The position numbers were made by a program, and so were the translations under genes. From contig NZ_AP028022.1 in the NCBI RefSeq assembly GCF_030296895.1, positions 310,001 to 374,000 of the forward strand: a stretch of 64,000 nt of DNA, read 5' to 3'. The notes under the pieces are model-generated. The model did not search any database and was not told the DNA's origin. It worked only from the letters and a program-made list of their open reading frames with translations. The DNA is from Helicobacter felistomachi. GTDB taxonomy: Bacteria; Campylobacterota; Campylobacteria; Campylobacterales; Helicobacteraceae. Numbering within the stretch: position 1 is the first letter of the stretch; every line of letters starts with the position of its first letter. This document shows, piece after piece, positions 20,292 through 29,011 of this stretch.

Positions 20292-20318
20292 TTAGCACTT
20301 AAAAAATTTAAGTGCCAC
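20292..20318 (-). promoter_or_regulatory. CIRCE-type HrcA operator of groES-groEL
   Basis: The plus strand reads TTAGCACTT at 20292-20300, nine spacer bases, then AAGTGCCAC at 20310-20318. This matches the CIRCE architecture (TTAGCACTC-N9-GAGTGCTAA) with 7-bp complementary half-sites AGCACTT/AAGTGC(c). It directly follows the groES -10 box and would cover the start site, so HrcA binding should block transcription, as known for H. pylori groESL with HspR. Confidence 0.85.
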
Positions 20319-20319
20319 G

Positions 20320-20348
20320 ATTCTAGCAAAAATTTGTGAGCAAGTCAA
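20320..20348 (-). promoter_or_regulatory. sigma-80 promoter of groES-groEL
   Basis: Minus strand TTGACT (20348-20343) and TAGAAT (20325-20320) are separated by exactly 17 bases, close to the housekeeping consensus. It is unusually complete for Helicobacter, where -35 elements are often weak. The CIRCE element begins right after the -10. Confidence 0.8.
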
Positions 20349-20497
20349 GACTTAAGGCAATACTAAAATATTTTACTTAAAAAACTTTATAGTAAAAGAC
20401 TAAAGTTAATTATGAGTAAAGCTATAAAGTTCTGGGTTTAATTGCTCTGCGTGCACCTTTAGGCAAAATCAAACTTACCTATGCTAAATTCCTACGC

Positions 20498-22153
20498 ATG
20501 ATCACGCAAGAATCCTTAGAGCAACTCAAGCAGGTCGCCGACATCGTGGAGGTGGTACAAGGCTATATCACGCTTAAAAAAGTGGGGAGCAACTACCAGG
20601 CCATTTGTCCTTTCCACGATGAAAAAACCCCTAGTTTTGTCGTCACCCCGCAGCGCAATTCCTTCCGCTGCTATGGTTGTTCTAAGTCGGGCAACGCTTT
20701 TACCTTTGTCATGGAATATGAAAAGGTGGACTTCCCCACGGCGGCGCAAAAACTCGCCAGCATGTTTAATGTCCCCTTACAATTCACCCACAACAAAGAG
20801 CCCACGGCCAGCGTAGACCTTTTAGAGAAAATCGCCCAGGGTTACCAAGCCCAGCTTGCCAAAACCCCCCATGCCCTTGAATACCTGCGCCAAAGGGGGG
20901 TGCGCCCTGAAAGCTTCAAAGATTTTTCTTTGGGTTTTTGCAGCCCTTCAAGCGTGCTAGGCTATATCCAAGCCCACAAGCTAGACATCAAAACCCTTTT
21001 AGACTTAGGGGTTTTAGGTCAAGACGGCCACCAAAAAACCTTTGTGCGCTTTGCTAACCGCCTCATGTTTGCCATCCACAACCCCAATGGCAAGGTGGTG
21101 GGCTTTGGGGGGCGGACATTGCAAGAAAACGCACAAGTGGCAAAGTACATCAACTCTCCTCAAAGCGCGTTGTTCAACAAGTCTAAACTGCTCTATGGCT
21201 ACTTCCAAGCCCGCCAACATATCTTAAAAACCAAGCAACTCATTTTGACTGAAGGCTATTTAGATGTGATTTTGTTGCACCAAGCGGGCTTTAATACAGC
21301 GGTAGCTACCCTAGGCACAGCCCTAACCCCCGAGCATTTGCCCGCTTTAAGTCGGGGCGAGCCTTCCATCATTTTACTCTACGATGGCGACAAGGCAGGT
21401 AGGGCGGCGGCATTTAAGGCCAGCCAACTATTAGCCAAAGAGCTGAAAAGTGGGGGCGTGGTGCTTTTAACCCCCCCGCTTGACCCAGCCGACATGGTAA
21501 CACAAGGACACATAGACAGCCTAAAAGCCCTCCTAGCCCGTCCCATCCCCTTCATCGAGTTTGTCTTGCAAGGGATTGTTAAAGAGTGCAACCTCAACGA
21601 CCCCTTACAAAAAAAGCAAGCTTTCGAGCAAGTCCAAGCCTTTTTACACGAGCTGCCCCCTATAGTGCAAGAAGATTATAAACCGATGGCAGCAAGCTTA
21701 CTGCAAACCTCTTTACGCTTTTTTAGCCCCCAAAAACCTAGACACCACCCCCCACAGCCTCTAGCCCAGCGCCCCATCAGCGACCCTCTAGAAGAGTTGT
21801 TGATTAAATACATGGTGTTGTATCCTGAGTTACTAGAGCGGGCAAAAACCTACATCAGCACCCCTCAAGTTTTTAGGCATTGTGCCCACGCCTTTACACT
21901 TTTATGCAACGCCCAACCCGAAGACGCACAAATTGCCGCCATTAAGCTAGACGACAGATTGCCGACAGCCACGCCTCCTAACAAAGATTTTGACGCACAT
22001 TTGGCCTTATTTATCAAACGCCACTGCGCGACACAAATAGAGCAAATCAACCACCTTTATCCCCACTTAGAGATCAGCCAAAGGCTGGAAATGCTGTCTT
22101 TATGGCGGGCAAAATTATACCAATCCAACCAAGGAGAATTAGTCAAAGTATGA
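20498..22153 (+). CDS. dnaG: DNA primase
   Basis: Synthesises RNA primers at the replication fork. 551 residues: an N-terminal CHC2 zinc-binding domain ('CPFHDEKTPSFVV', 'FRCYGCSKSGNAFTFVMEYE'), the TOPRIM catalytic core ('LILTEGYLDVILLHQAGF', 'IILLYDGDKAGRAAA', 'LDPADMV') and a divergent C-terminal DnaB-interacting region. ATG 20498 fits the family N-terminus (ITQESLEQLKQVADIVEVV). Divergent from groES across about 230 bp; its stop overlaps the following PP-loop gene (ATGA). Confidence 0.96.
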   Translation: MITQESLEQLKQVADIVEVVQGYITLKKVGSNYQAICPFHDEKTPSFVVTPQRNSFRCYGCSKSGNAFTFVMEYEKVDFPTAAQKLASMFNVPLQFTHNKEPTASVDLLEKIAQGYQAQLAKTPHALEYLRQRGVRPESFKDFSLGFCSPSSVLGYIQAHKLDIKTLLDLGVLGQDGHQKTFVRFANRLMFAIHNPNGKVVGFGGRTLQENAQVAKYINSPQSALFNKSKLLYGYFQARQHILKTKQLILTEGYLDVILLHQAGFNTAVATLGTALTPEHLPALSRGEPSIILLYDGDKAGRAAAFKASQLLAKELKSGGVVLLTPPLDPADMVTQGHIDSLKALLARPIPFIEFVLQGIVKECNLNDPLQKKQAFEQVQAFLHELPPIVQEDYKPMAASLLQTSLRFFSPQKPRHHPPQPLAQRPISDPLEELLIKYMVLYPELLERAKTYISTPQVFRHCAHAFTLLCNAQPEDAQIAAIKLDDRLPTATPPNKDFDAHLALFIKRHCATQIEQINHLYPHLEISQRLEMLSLWRAKLYQSNQGELVKV

Positions 22154-23208
22154 GAGCCTTAGCGTTGTTTAGCGGGGGGTTAGATAGCTTGCTGTCCATG
22201 CAACTTGTTGCCTCACAAGGGGTTGAAGTCATTGCCTTGCATTTTAACATCGGCTTTGGGGGCAATAAGGACAAGAGAGAATATTTAGAGAAGGCCAGCG
22301 CGCAAGTGGGGGCAAAGTTGCTTTTATGCGACATCCAAGAGCAATTTTTTAACGAAGTGTTATTTAGTCCCCAGTATGGCTATGGCAAGTATTTTAATCC
22401 TTGCATTGATTGCCACGCCAATATGTTCCGCCAAGCCTTTTACAAACTTTTAGAGTTGAAGGCGGATTTTGTCATCAGCGGAGAGGTGCTAGGCCAGCGC
22501 CCCAAGAGCCAAAGACGCGAAGCGATGGACCAAGTGAAAAAGCTCGTGCGTGCATTCGGACAGGAAAGTTGCTTTGATGGCTTGCTAGATAGAAAGGGCG
22601 ACGACCCTAGTAAGCCCAAAACTTTAGATGAGCTGTTGTTGCGCCCCATGAGCGCGCAGCTCTTAGAGCCTAGCTTTGCAGAAAAACAGGGGTGGGTGGA
22701 TCGGGCGAAACTCTTAAGTGTGCAGGGGCGGGGGCGTACCACTCAATTAGAAAAGGTCAAAGAGCTAGGGTTAGAACACTATGAAAACCCCAGCGGAGGG
22801 TGCTTGCTGACAGACTTAAGTGTGAGCCGCAAGCTTAAAGACTTGCAAGTGCACCGCCAAAAGACACAACAAGATTTAGTGGTGCAAGATAATGTTTTGG
22901 TAAAAGTCGGACGGTATATGGTGGTCGGCAACACCCGTTTAATCGTAGGGCGCAATGAGTTAGAAAACGCCAAACTAGAAGCCCCCCACCCCTTAATGGA
23001 GCAAATCACCCTGCTCGATTGCAAGGGGCCCTTGGGGCTTGTAGAGAAGAGTGCTAGCCTAGATGAGAAAAAGTTAGCCGCCCAAATTGTGCTGAGTTAT
23101 GCCAAAAGCGAGAGTGGTCGGGATTATGGCGTGCAAGTGGGCGAGAAGACCTTTAACCTTAGCCCCCTTGAGAGAGCAAAGGCGCAAAGCTATTTGTTTT
23201 TAACTTAA
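22150..23208 (+). CDS. PP-loop ATPase, tRNA thiolation-like (MnmA/ThiI-related)
   Basis: 352 residues. An N-terminal adenylating PP-loop 'ALFSGGLDSLLSMQL' is followed by a Cys pair 'NPCIDCHANMFRQAF' and 'ISGEVLGQRPKSQRREAM', as in tRNA-sulphurtransferase relatives. The C-terminal about 100 residues contain 'VKVGRYMVVGNTRLIVGRN', like a DUF814/NFACT-type RNA-binding module. The pairing with dnaG is the one I recall for H. pylori (HP0012-HP0013). Substrate not proven; it is distinct from canonical MnmA in length and order. ATG 22150 overlaps the dnaG stop. Confidence 0.75.
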   Translation: MRALALFSGGLDSLLSMQLVASQGVEVIALHFNIGFGGNKDKREYLEKASAQVGAKLLLCDIQEQFFNEVLFSPQYGYGKYFNPCIDCHANMFRQAFYKLLELKADFVISGEVLGQRPKSQRREAMDQVKKLVRAFGQESCFDGLLDRKGDDPSKPKTLDELLLRPMSAQLLEPSFAEKQGWVDRAKLLSVQGRGRTTQLEKVKELGLEHYENPSGGCLLTDLSVSRKLKDLQVHRQKTQQDLVVQDNVLVKVGRYMVVGNTRLIVGRNELENAKLEAPHPLMEQITLLDCKGPLGLVEKSASLDEKKLAAQIVLSYAKSESGRDYGVQVGEKTFNLSPLERAKAQSYLFLT

Positions 23209-23223
23209 ACCAAAGGAGAGTAA

Positions 23224-24066
23224 ATGCAGGACTTTATCGGCTTAGGGGTTGTGGGTAACTTCGCAAAGCATTTAGAACAGGCGGGCGAGGCACACAGCTT
23301 TATCAATATGAAGCACATTGAAAAGGACGCACCCAAAGGGCTTTTTCCTTTTTATTTACCCAACGATCCGAGCTATTTAGGGCGTGATTGTATGGATAAT
23401 GAAGTCATGGTTTTGCCCGATGATTTGAGTTTGCGCGCACAAGCCGAACCAGAGATCGCCCTAGAATGCGAAGTGGTCTATAACGACAAGCAGCTAGTGG
23501 AGCGCATCACACCTCACTATTTTATGGCGTTCAACGATGGCTCTATCCGCAACCTGCCCGTTAAAAGACTCTCAGCTAAAAAGAATTTTTCTAGGGCTTC
23601 TAAGGGCATGGGGGCAAAGCTGCCCATCGACCGCTTTGTCTATGGCGGGGTGTGTAATGACTTTTCCATCGCCTCATTTCTAACTAGAGAAGGACAGACC
23701 CATGTCTATGGCGAGAACTCTAAACTCGTCAAATATGAATATTTTTACGACAAACTCATGGACTGGATCGTGGAAATGTTAAACACCCAGCAAGACACAG
23801 GAACTTTAGAAAACCTCCAAGAAATTCTAAAGACTTACAACTACCCCTCTAAGCTCCTAATCGCCATTGGAGCCACACCCTACATGCCCTTTGCCCAAGA
23901 GCATTTTTTGCAACAGGGCGACACCATCACCATCATTGCCTACAACCACCGCCGTTACAGTTTTGACAAGATTTTAGAGATGACGGCTTCCAACACCTTG
24001 TTACAAGATTCTTTGGCCGACACCTCCATTGTCCAACAAAAAGTGCTGTTGGAGAGCATTCACTGA
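23224..24066 (+). CDS. DUF5718-type conserved hypothetical protein
   Basis: 280 residues, soluble, with no signal peptide. It begins 'MQDFIGLGVVGNFAKHLEQA' and carries 'EIALECEVVYNDKQLVERI', 'FMAFNDGSIR' and 'IAIGATPYMPFAQE'. The E-x-E pattern and the TPYMPF-type end recall fumarylacetoacetate-hydrolase-like folds, but I cannot confirm metal ligands. I remember this as a conserved epsilonproteobacterial family of unknown role. GGAG lies before ATG 23224, 15 nt after the PP-loop gene, so the two are probably in one operon with dnaG. Confidence 0.7.
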   Translation: MQDFIGLGVVGNFAKHLEQAGEAHSFINMKHIEKDAPKGLFPFYLPNDPSYLGRDCMDNEVMVLPDDLSLRAQAEPEIALECEVVYNDKQLVERITPHYFMAFNDGSIRNLPVKRLSAKKNFSRASKGMGAKLPIDRFVYGGVCNDFSIASFLTREGQTHVYGENSKLVKYEYFYDKLMDWIVEMLNTQQDTGTLENLQEILKTYNYPSKLLIAIGATPYMPFAQEHFLQQGDTITIIAYNHRRYSFDKILEMTASNTLLQDSLADTSIVQQKVLLESIH

Positions 24067-24173
24067 TTTTTTGCGGCTTTTTTGTCAGAAAAGACTCCAC
24101 GTTGAAGTCTTTAAAAAATTGTTAAGCAATTTGAGCTTAGAATTAGAGCCAACTTTATTAACAAAGGGTAAAC

Positions 24174-24539
24174 TTGAAACAAAAACAAAACAATCTCGAT
24201 CCAAGCCACGAATTTAACCAGCTGAAGCAGGAGTATGTGCGTCAAGAAGTGGCTTACGCCACTTACTTAAGAGAAAGTAAGAAACAGCTCTATGGGTGCA
24301 AAGATATTTTAGAGCGGCATGCTTTCTTTGTGAATCGTTGCAAAGCTTATAAACCTTTAAGCGATGTTTACATGCGCTTGCGCTCCTTGTCTAAACAATG
24401 CAAAATCGGCATGCAGTCCATCCGTGAATCTTTTGAGAAGTTTAGGCGCACACACAACAACACCCTCACCTCTATCAAACGCTACGAAAGCAAATTACAG
24501 CGAATCAAAGAAGGTAAAGCCCCCTCCGACTGGGAATAA
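24174..24539 (+). CDS. Small basic helical protein, unknown function
   Basis: 121 residues from a TTG start at 24174 behind AAAGGG. The composition is Lys/Arg/Gln-rich and almost entirely helical by eye (HEFNQLKQEYVRQEVAYATY; SLSKQCKIGMQSIRESFEKF; ending KAPSDWE). No membrane segment or signal. It could bind nucleic acid or form a coiled-coil dimer. It lies 107 nt after the DUF5718 gene and converges with selD, leaving only one base between stops, so transcripts will probably overlap. I do not recognise the family. Confidence 0.55.
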   Translation: MKQKQNNLDPSHEFNQLKQEYVRQEVAYATYLRESKKQLYGCKDILERHAFFVNRCKAYKPLSDVYMRLRSLSKQCKIGMQSIRESFEKFRRTHNNTLTSIKRYESKLQRIKEGKAPSDWE

Positions 24540-24540
24540 C

Positions 24541-25547
24541 CTAAAGCAGGGCGATCTTGCGCCCCCCGGGCACACACCGCCCGATCATCTCCGCCTTGAT
24601 CCCCTCATCTTGTAATCTTCGCACACACTCCACCCCCTCTTTTGCCTCCACTGCCGCCAACAAGCCCCCGAAGTTTGCGCATCATAAAAGAGAATATCGG
24701 GTAAGCTTGCTTGGCTTAACACCCGCGCTTGTAAGGCTTTTTTGTTTGCTACACTCCCCCCTGGATACACCCCCTCTTTGGCAAGCTCCAACGCCCCCTT
24801 TAAAAGGGGGATCTGCGCAGTATTTATCTCAAAAGAGATGTGAGGATTTAGCATTTCTACCAAATGCCCCACAAGCCCAAAGCCGGTTACATCCGTGCAA
24901 GCATGCACGCTAAAATCTTGCAAAACCTGCATGGCTTTTAAATTCAAGCTTGCCATGCTCTCTAGGGCCTCATTAGCTTCTTTTAAAACCTTGCGCTTTA
25001 GGGCGGTGGTGAGTATCCCACTGCCTAGGGGCTTGGTTAAGATCAACACATCGCCCACACCAGCTCCCCTCTTAGGCCATAAAGATTTTTCTACAAGCCC
25101 GGTAACACTTAGGCCAAATTTTTGCTCTACATCGCTTAGACTATGTCCACCTAAAAGCGCACAAGAACACTCATTGAGCTTGTCTAGCGCACCCTGCATG
25201 ATCGCTTGTATGCTCTCAGCGCTCACATGCTCTTGATCCCACGCAAGGACACTAAGTGCACTGAGTGCCCTAGCCCCCTTTGCAAAGACATCGCTTAAGG
25301 CATTGGCCGTGGCAATCTGCCCGTAGATGTAGGGGTCATCGACCACCGGGGGGATCACATCCACACTTTGCACGAGTAAAGACCCCCCCACTTCGATCGC
25401 CCCGCAATCATCGCCATCGCTAAAATCTAAGAGCACGCCCTTTAAGCGAGGTTGTTTGAGCTTAGCTGTGATTTGTTTGAGGTCCTCCAGACCCACCTTA
25501 GCCGCTCAACCCGCACAGCGCACAAACTGCGTCAATTCTTCAGCCAT
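24541..25547 (-). CDS. selD: Selenide, water dikinase SelD: selenocysteine-containing, and frameshifted near the 3' end
   Basis: SelD makes selenophosphate from selenide and ATP for selenocysteine and selenouridine synthesis. ATG 25547 reads [13 protein letters not shown], then TGA (25508-25506), then [10 protein letters not shown]. The TGA aligns with the catalytic Cys of E. coli SelD (GCGCK), with the essential Lys three residues on, so it is very probably selenocysteine 14. The body has '[16 protein letters not shown]', '[13 protein letters not shown]', 'LLGGHSLSD' and '[12 protein letters not shown]'. After 'YDAQTSG' a G5 tract (24665-24669 on plus, as C5) breaks the frame; a sixth G restores '[12 protein letters not shown]' and a natural end at 24541. 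It starts inside the cysE 3' end. Confidence 0.88.
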
Positions 25548-26061
25548 AACCTCCCTTAAGAATAGTTTTAGCCTTGGTGCCCACAGCAGTAGAGCCACTA
25601 GGCAAGTCGCCCACCACTACGGCATTTGCCCCGATCTTGACATCATCGCCAATCGTGATCGCCCCTAAGACCTTTGCCCCAGCCCCCACGACCACGCGAT
25701 CGCCCAAAGTGGGGTGGCGCTTACCCTTGAGTTTACCCGTCCCTCCCAATGTAACGCCGTGATAAATCGTTACATCATCGCCAATTTGCGTGGTTTCTCC
25801 AATCACCACCCCCATGCCATGGTCGATGAAAAGTCCGCGCCCAATCTTAGCTCCTGGATGGATTTCTATCCCAGTTAAAAAACGGGCAAATTGTGAGAGT
25901 GCCCGGGCAAGAAAATAAAAGCCCTTTTGGTGCAGGGCGTGGGATAGGCGGTGTAAAATCAGGGCATGCACGCCTGGATAAAGCAACAACACTTCCCACT
26001 TGTTGCGTGCGGCCGGGTCTTGTTGCAGTGCCCGCTCTAGACTATAGGCAAGATCAATCAT
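25540..26061 (-). CDS. cysE: Serine O-acetyltransferase
   Basis: CysE acetylates serine to O-acetylserine for cysteine synthesis. 173 residues from ATG 26061 ([20 protein letters not shown]). The left-handed beta-helix of hexapeptide repeats is plain: '[20 protein letters not shown]', '[20 protein letters not shown]', '[19 protein letters not shown]'. The catalytic His lies in 'FIDHGMG'. The start overlaps the cysK stop by 8 nt and the stop overlaps selD by 8 nt. A further upstream in-frame start would lie within cysK and is rejected. Confidence 0.94.
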   Translation of the reverse strand: MIDLAYSLERALQQDPAARNKWEVLLLYPGVHALILHRLSHALHQKGFYFLARALSQFARFLTGIEIHPGAKIGRGLFIDHGMGVVIGETTQIGDDVTIYHGVTLGGTGKLKGKRHPTLGDRVVVGAGAKVLGAITIGDDVKIGANAVVVGDLPSGSTAVGTKAKTILKGGYG

Positions 26062-26964
26062 CGTAAAGCCCGGTGGAGATGTATTTTTCCCCCCCATCGG
26101 GAGCAAGAGTCAAAACAGATTTGTCCTTGCCTAGTTTACGCGCCACTTGCATGCCAGCAAAGATCGCCGCACCCGAGGAAATCCCCACTAAAATCCCCTC
26201 CTTTTGCCCAAAAAGTCTAGCCGTGCGGATCGCATCCTTTTCATCCACAGCGATCACCTCATCGACCACGCTTTTATCGTAATTGCCCGGGATAAAGCCC
26301 ACACCGATCCCTTGGATTTTATGGGGGCTGTGCCGCCCTCCGCTTAAGACCGGCGATTGTGCCGGCTCTACGGCAATGACCCGCGCCTTGTGCCCGCTCT
26401 CTTTAAACTTGCGCCCCACACCCGCGATCGTCCCCCCCGTGCCTACACCTAGCACTAGTGCATCTGCATCGGGTAAATCCCGTAAAATCTCTTCAGCAGT
26501 CGTGCTGTAGTGCTTGCTCGGGTTAGCTGGGTTTTCAAACTGTTGGGGGATGAAGTACCCGGGAGCGGCACCAATCTCTAAGGCTTTATCAATCGCCCCC
26601 TTGGTGCCTAAAGACCCAGGGGTCAGGACTAACTCAGCCCCATACGCCTTGATCAACTCCCGGCGCTCAACACTCATGGTGTCTGGCATCACAATGATCA
26701 CCCGATAACCTTTAAGCAAACCGATTAAGGCTAGAGCAATGCCCGTATTCCCACTTGTAGGCTCGACTATGGTTGTGCCCGGGGCGAGCCAGCCATTTTT
26801 CTCTGCCTGCTCGATCATCCCCAAAGCCGCGCGATCTTTCACACTCCCCCGGGGTTAAATTTCTCCAATTTGACATATAAATCCGCCGCCCCCTCTTCTA
26901 AAAGCTTACTGGTCTTTAAAATGGGGGTGTTGCCAATCAGGTCTAAAGTGCTGTTGTAAATCAT
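26054..26964 (-). CDS. cysK: Cysteine synthase (O-acetylserine sulfhydrylase), one-base frameshift near N-terminus
   Basis: A PLP enzyme forming cysteine from O-acetylserine and sulphide. ATG 26964 behind AAAGGA reads '[28 protein letters not shown]' and then hits a stop. The next frame continues '[18 protein letters not shown]'. Restoring one G in the G5 tract (26846-26850 on plus, as C5) gives the family motif FNPGGSVKDRA, whose Lys holds PLP. Further on, '[16 protein letters not shown]', '[20 protein letters not shown]' and '[13 protein letters not shown]' are intact. The joined protein would be about 303 residues. First gene of cysK-cysE-selD. Confidence 0.93.
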
Positions 26965-26976
26965 GCATGTCCTTTC

Positions 26977-27825
26977 TTATGCGTTGAAGGGGATGGTCCT
27001 TAAATATTCTAGTCCACTAGGTTCTCTGTGGTCAAAAAACACGCTTTGGCGTGTGTCCATGGTGGCGATTTTAGCAAAGTCCTCGCTGTCTAATTGGAAA
27101 TCAAAAATCTGCCCGTTCTCCACGATGCGATCGATTTTAGCGGATTTAAACACCACAGAAATGCCCCGCTGGGTGATCCAGCGCAAGATCACCTGGGCGG
27201 GGCTTTTATGGTGTTTATGGGCGATCTTTTGCAACACAGGGTGGTTAAAAATGTCCTTTAACCCCTCAGCAAAGGGCGACCACGCTTGCAGTTGCACTTG
27301 GTGTTGTTGCATGAACTCTTGATCGTGTTGCCTTTGGAAAAAGGGGTGCAGTTCAATTTGATTGAGCGCGGGGGCAATTTCGTTAAAAGCCGCTATGTCG
27401 GCTAGGCGGCCCGGATAAAAGTTACTCACCCCAATGGCGCGGATTTTACCCTCCTTATGCAGTGCCTCTAAGGCGCGGTAAGTGCCGTAGTAGTCGTTAA
27501 AGGGTTGGTGCACTAAGACTAAATCCAAATAATCTAAGCCCATTTTTTGCAAGGACTTTTCAACTGAAATCTTTGCCTTTTGCTCGCCGGCGTTGCTAAA
27601 CCAAACTTTTGTGGTGATGAACAGATCCTCGCGGGGGACACTGGTTTTATGGACAGCTCGCCCCACGCCCGCCTCATTGCCATACATTTGGGCGGTGTCG
27701 AACAAGCGGTAACCTTTCTCGATCGCCTCCAACACGACTTTTTCACATTCATGATCGGGGATTTGAAACACCCCTAAGCCCAAAATAGGCATTTTAATCT
27801 GGTTATTCAAAGTAACAAATTCCAT
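26977..27825 (-). CDS. Aldo/keto reductase
   Basis: A 282-residue NADPH-dependent reductase of the AKR superfamily. The (beta/alpha)8 barrel signatures are in order: 'MPILGLGVFQIPD', the catalytic Asp and Tyr in 'FDTAQMYGNEAGVG', the Lys in 'DLFITTKVWF', the His in 'DLVLVHQPF', and the cofactor segment 'VVFKSAKIDRI'. In the last, the usual IPKS is altered to 'FKSAK'. Physiological substrate unknown; likely aldehyde detoxification. It ends 13 nt before cysK on the same strand and may share its transcript. Confidence 0.92.
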   Translation of the reverse strand: MEFVTLNNQIKMPILGLGVFQIPDHECEKVVLEAIEKGYRLFDTAQMYGNEAGVGRAVHKTSVPREDLFITTKVWFSNAGEQKAKISVEKSLQKMGLDYLDLVLVHQPFNDYYGTYRALEALHKEGKIRAIGVSNFYPGRLADIAAFNEIAPALNQIELHPFFQRQHDQEFMQQHQVQLQAWSPFAEGLKDIFNHPVLQKIAHKHHKSPAQVILRWITQRGISVVFKSAKIDRIVENGQIFDFQLDSEDFAKIATMDTRQSVFFDHREPSGLEYLRTIPFNA

Positions 27826-27871
27826 AAACTTTCCTTAAAATCAAATGGGCTCTCACCTTAACATAAAAAGT

Positions 27872-29011
27872 TTAACTCCGCTCTAAGAAGAGATCCTTCT
27901 CGCTAATTTGTGTCCCCTCGCTTAGTATCGCCGCGCGTTCCACGACAGAGAGCAATTCGCGGACATTGCCATGCCATGTGTAACTTAGCATGCACTCCTT
28001 AGCTTGATCGCTAAAACTCTTTGCTCCCAAATCATAGGCGCATAAAACTTCTTGCAACTTCCACTCCGCTAAGGGTAAAATCTCTTCCTTGCGTTCTTTC
28101 AAGGGGGGGATTTTAAGGGGGATGGTGTGTAACCTAAAAAACAAATCCTCCCTAAACTCTTTGGCTTGGATTTTCTCTTGGATATTCGTATTGGTCGCCG
28201 AGATAAAACGGACATCGATCTTAATGGGCTTGTGGCTGCCTAGCCGCACAATCTCTTTTTCTTGGATCGCTCTTAGGAGCTTGCTTTGCAACTTCGGGGG
28301 CATTTCGCTGATTTCATCTAAAAACACACTCCCCTTGTTGGCGCTCTCAAACAGCCCCGCCTTTGCACTCGTGGCGTCTGTAAAAGCCCCCTTTTCAAAC
28401 CCAAAGAGCTCAGACTCCAATAAATGCTCGGGGATGGCTGCCATGTTGATCGCCACAAAGGGCGCGCCCTTGCGCTTAGAGTTTTCGTGGATGAAGTGGG
28501 CGAAAACCTCCTTACCCACCCCACTAGGGCCTTGTAAAAACACGCTCGCATCTGTGGCTGCCGCCTTGAGAGCCTGTTTTTGCACCGCCTCTAGGGCCTT
28601 TGAAGTGGCGATGAAAAACTCTTTTTTGCAAGATTTATTCACGGGGTGTATCTTGTGAAACTCTAGGACTTTTTTACTGCGATAAATCGATTCTAAAAGC
28701 AATTCGGGCTTAAAGGGCTTTTGGAAAAAGTCTTTCACCCCTAAGCGGATCGACTCGATGGCTTTATTCAGCGTGGCGTTGCCCGTGATGACAATCGCCT
28801 CAAAACGCCCCTCTAATTTGCGTAAAAACTCCAGTCCGTCCATTTGGGGCATGTTGATGTCGGTGATGATGAGCTCAAAGCTGTCATCGATGCCTTTGAG
28901 CGCGTCTTTAGGGCTTTTGTAAGCCACCACTTCCAAGTCCTCATGGTCGCTAAAAAAGAGCTCTAAACTCTTACGCATGTTGATGTCGTCTTCCACAATG
29001 GCGATTTTCAT
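27872..29011 (-). CDS. flgR: sigma-54 activator FlgR (NtrC family, no DNA-binding domain)
   Basis: A 379-residue two-domain regulator for class II flagellar genes. The receiver domain has 'IAIVEDDINMRKSLELFF', the phospho-Asp in 'LIITDINMPQMDG' and 'FFQKPFKPELLL'. The AAA+ domain has Walker A 'GPSGVGKEVFAHFIH', 'ESELFGFEKGAFTDA', Walker B 'KGSVFLDEISEMPPKLQ' and 'WHGNVRELLSVVERAA'. It ends about 25 residues later with no Fis-type helix-turn-helix, matching the known H. pylori FlgR that activates from solution. The sigma-54-contact GAFTGA loop reads GAFTDA. ATG overlaps the preceding stop. Confidence 0.93.
   Translation of the reverse strand: MKIAIVEDDINMRKSLELFFSDHEDLEVVAYKSPKDALKGIDDSFELIITDINMPQMDGLEFLRKLEGRFEAIVITGNATLNKAIESIRLGVKDFFQKPFKPELLLESIYRSKKVLEFHKIHPVNKSCKKEFFIATSKALEAVQKQALKAAATDASVFLQGPSGVGKEVFAHFIHENSKRKGAPFVAINMAAIPEHLLESELFGFEKGAFTDATSAKAGLFESANKGSVFLDEISEMPPKLQSKLLRAIQEKEIVRLGSHKPIKIDVRFISATNTNIQEKIQAKEFREDLFFRLHTIPLKIPPLKERKEEILPLAEWKLQEVLCAYDLGAKSFSDQAKECMLSYTWHGNVRELLSVVERAAILSEGTQISEKDLFLERS

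Noticed and set aside
24585-25496. SelD as a 303-residue protein starting at GTG 25496 and ending RGSRRR
   Set aside because: That reading starts after the UGA and so omits the catalytic site, and its C-terminus is out of frame; the longer reading fits the family at both ends.
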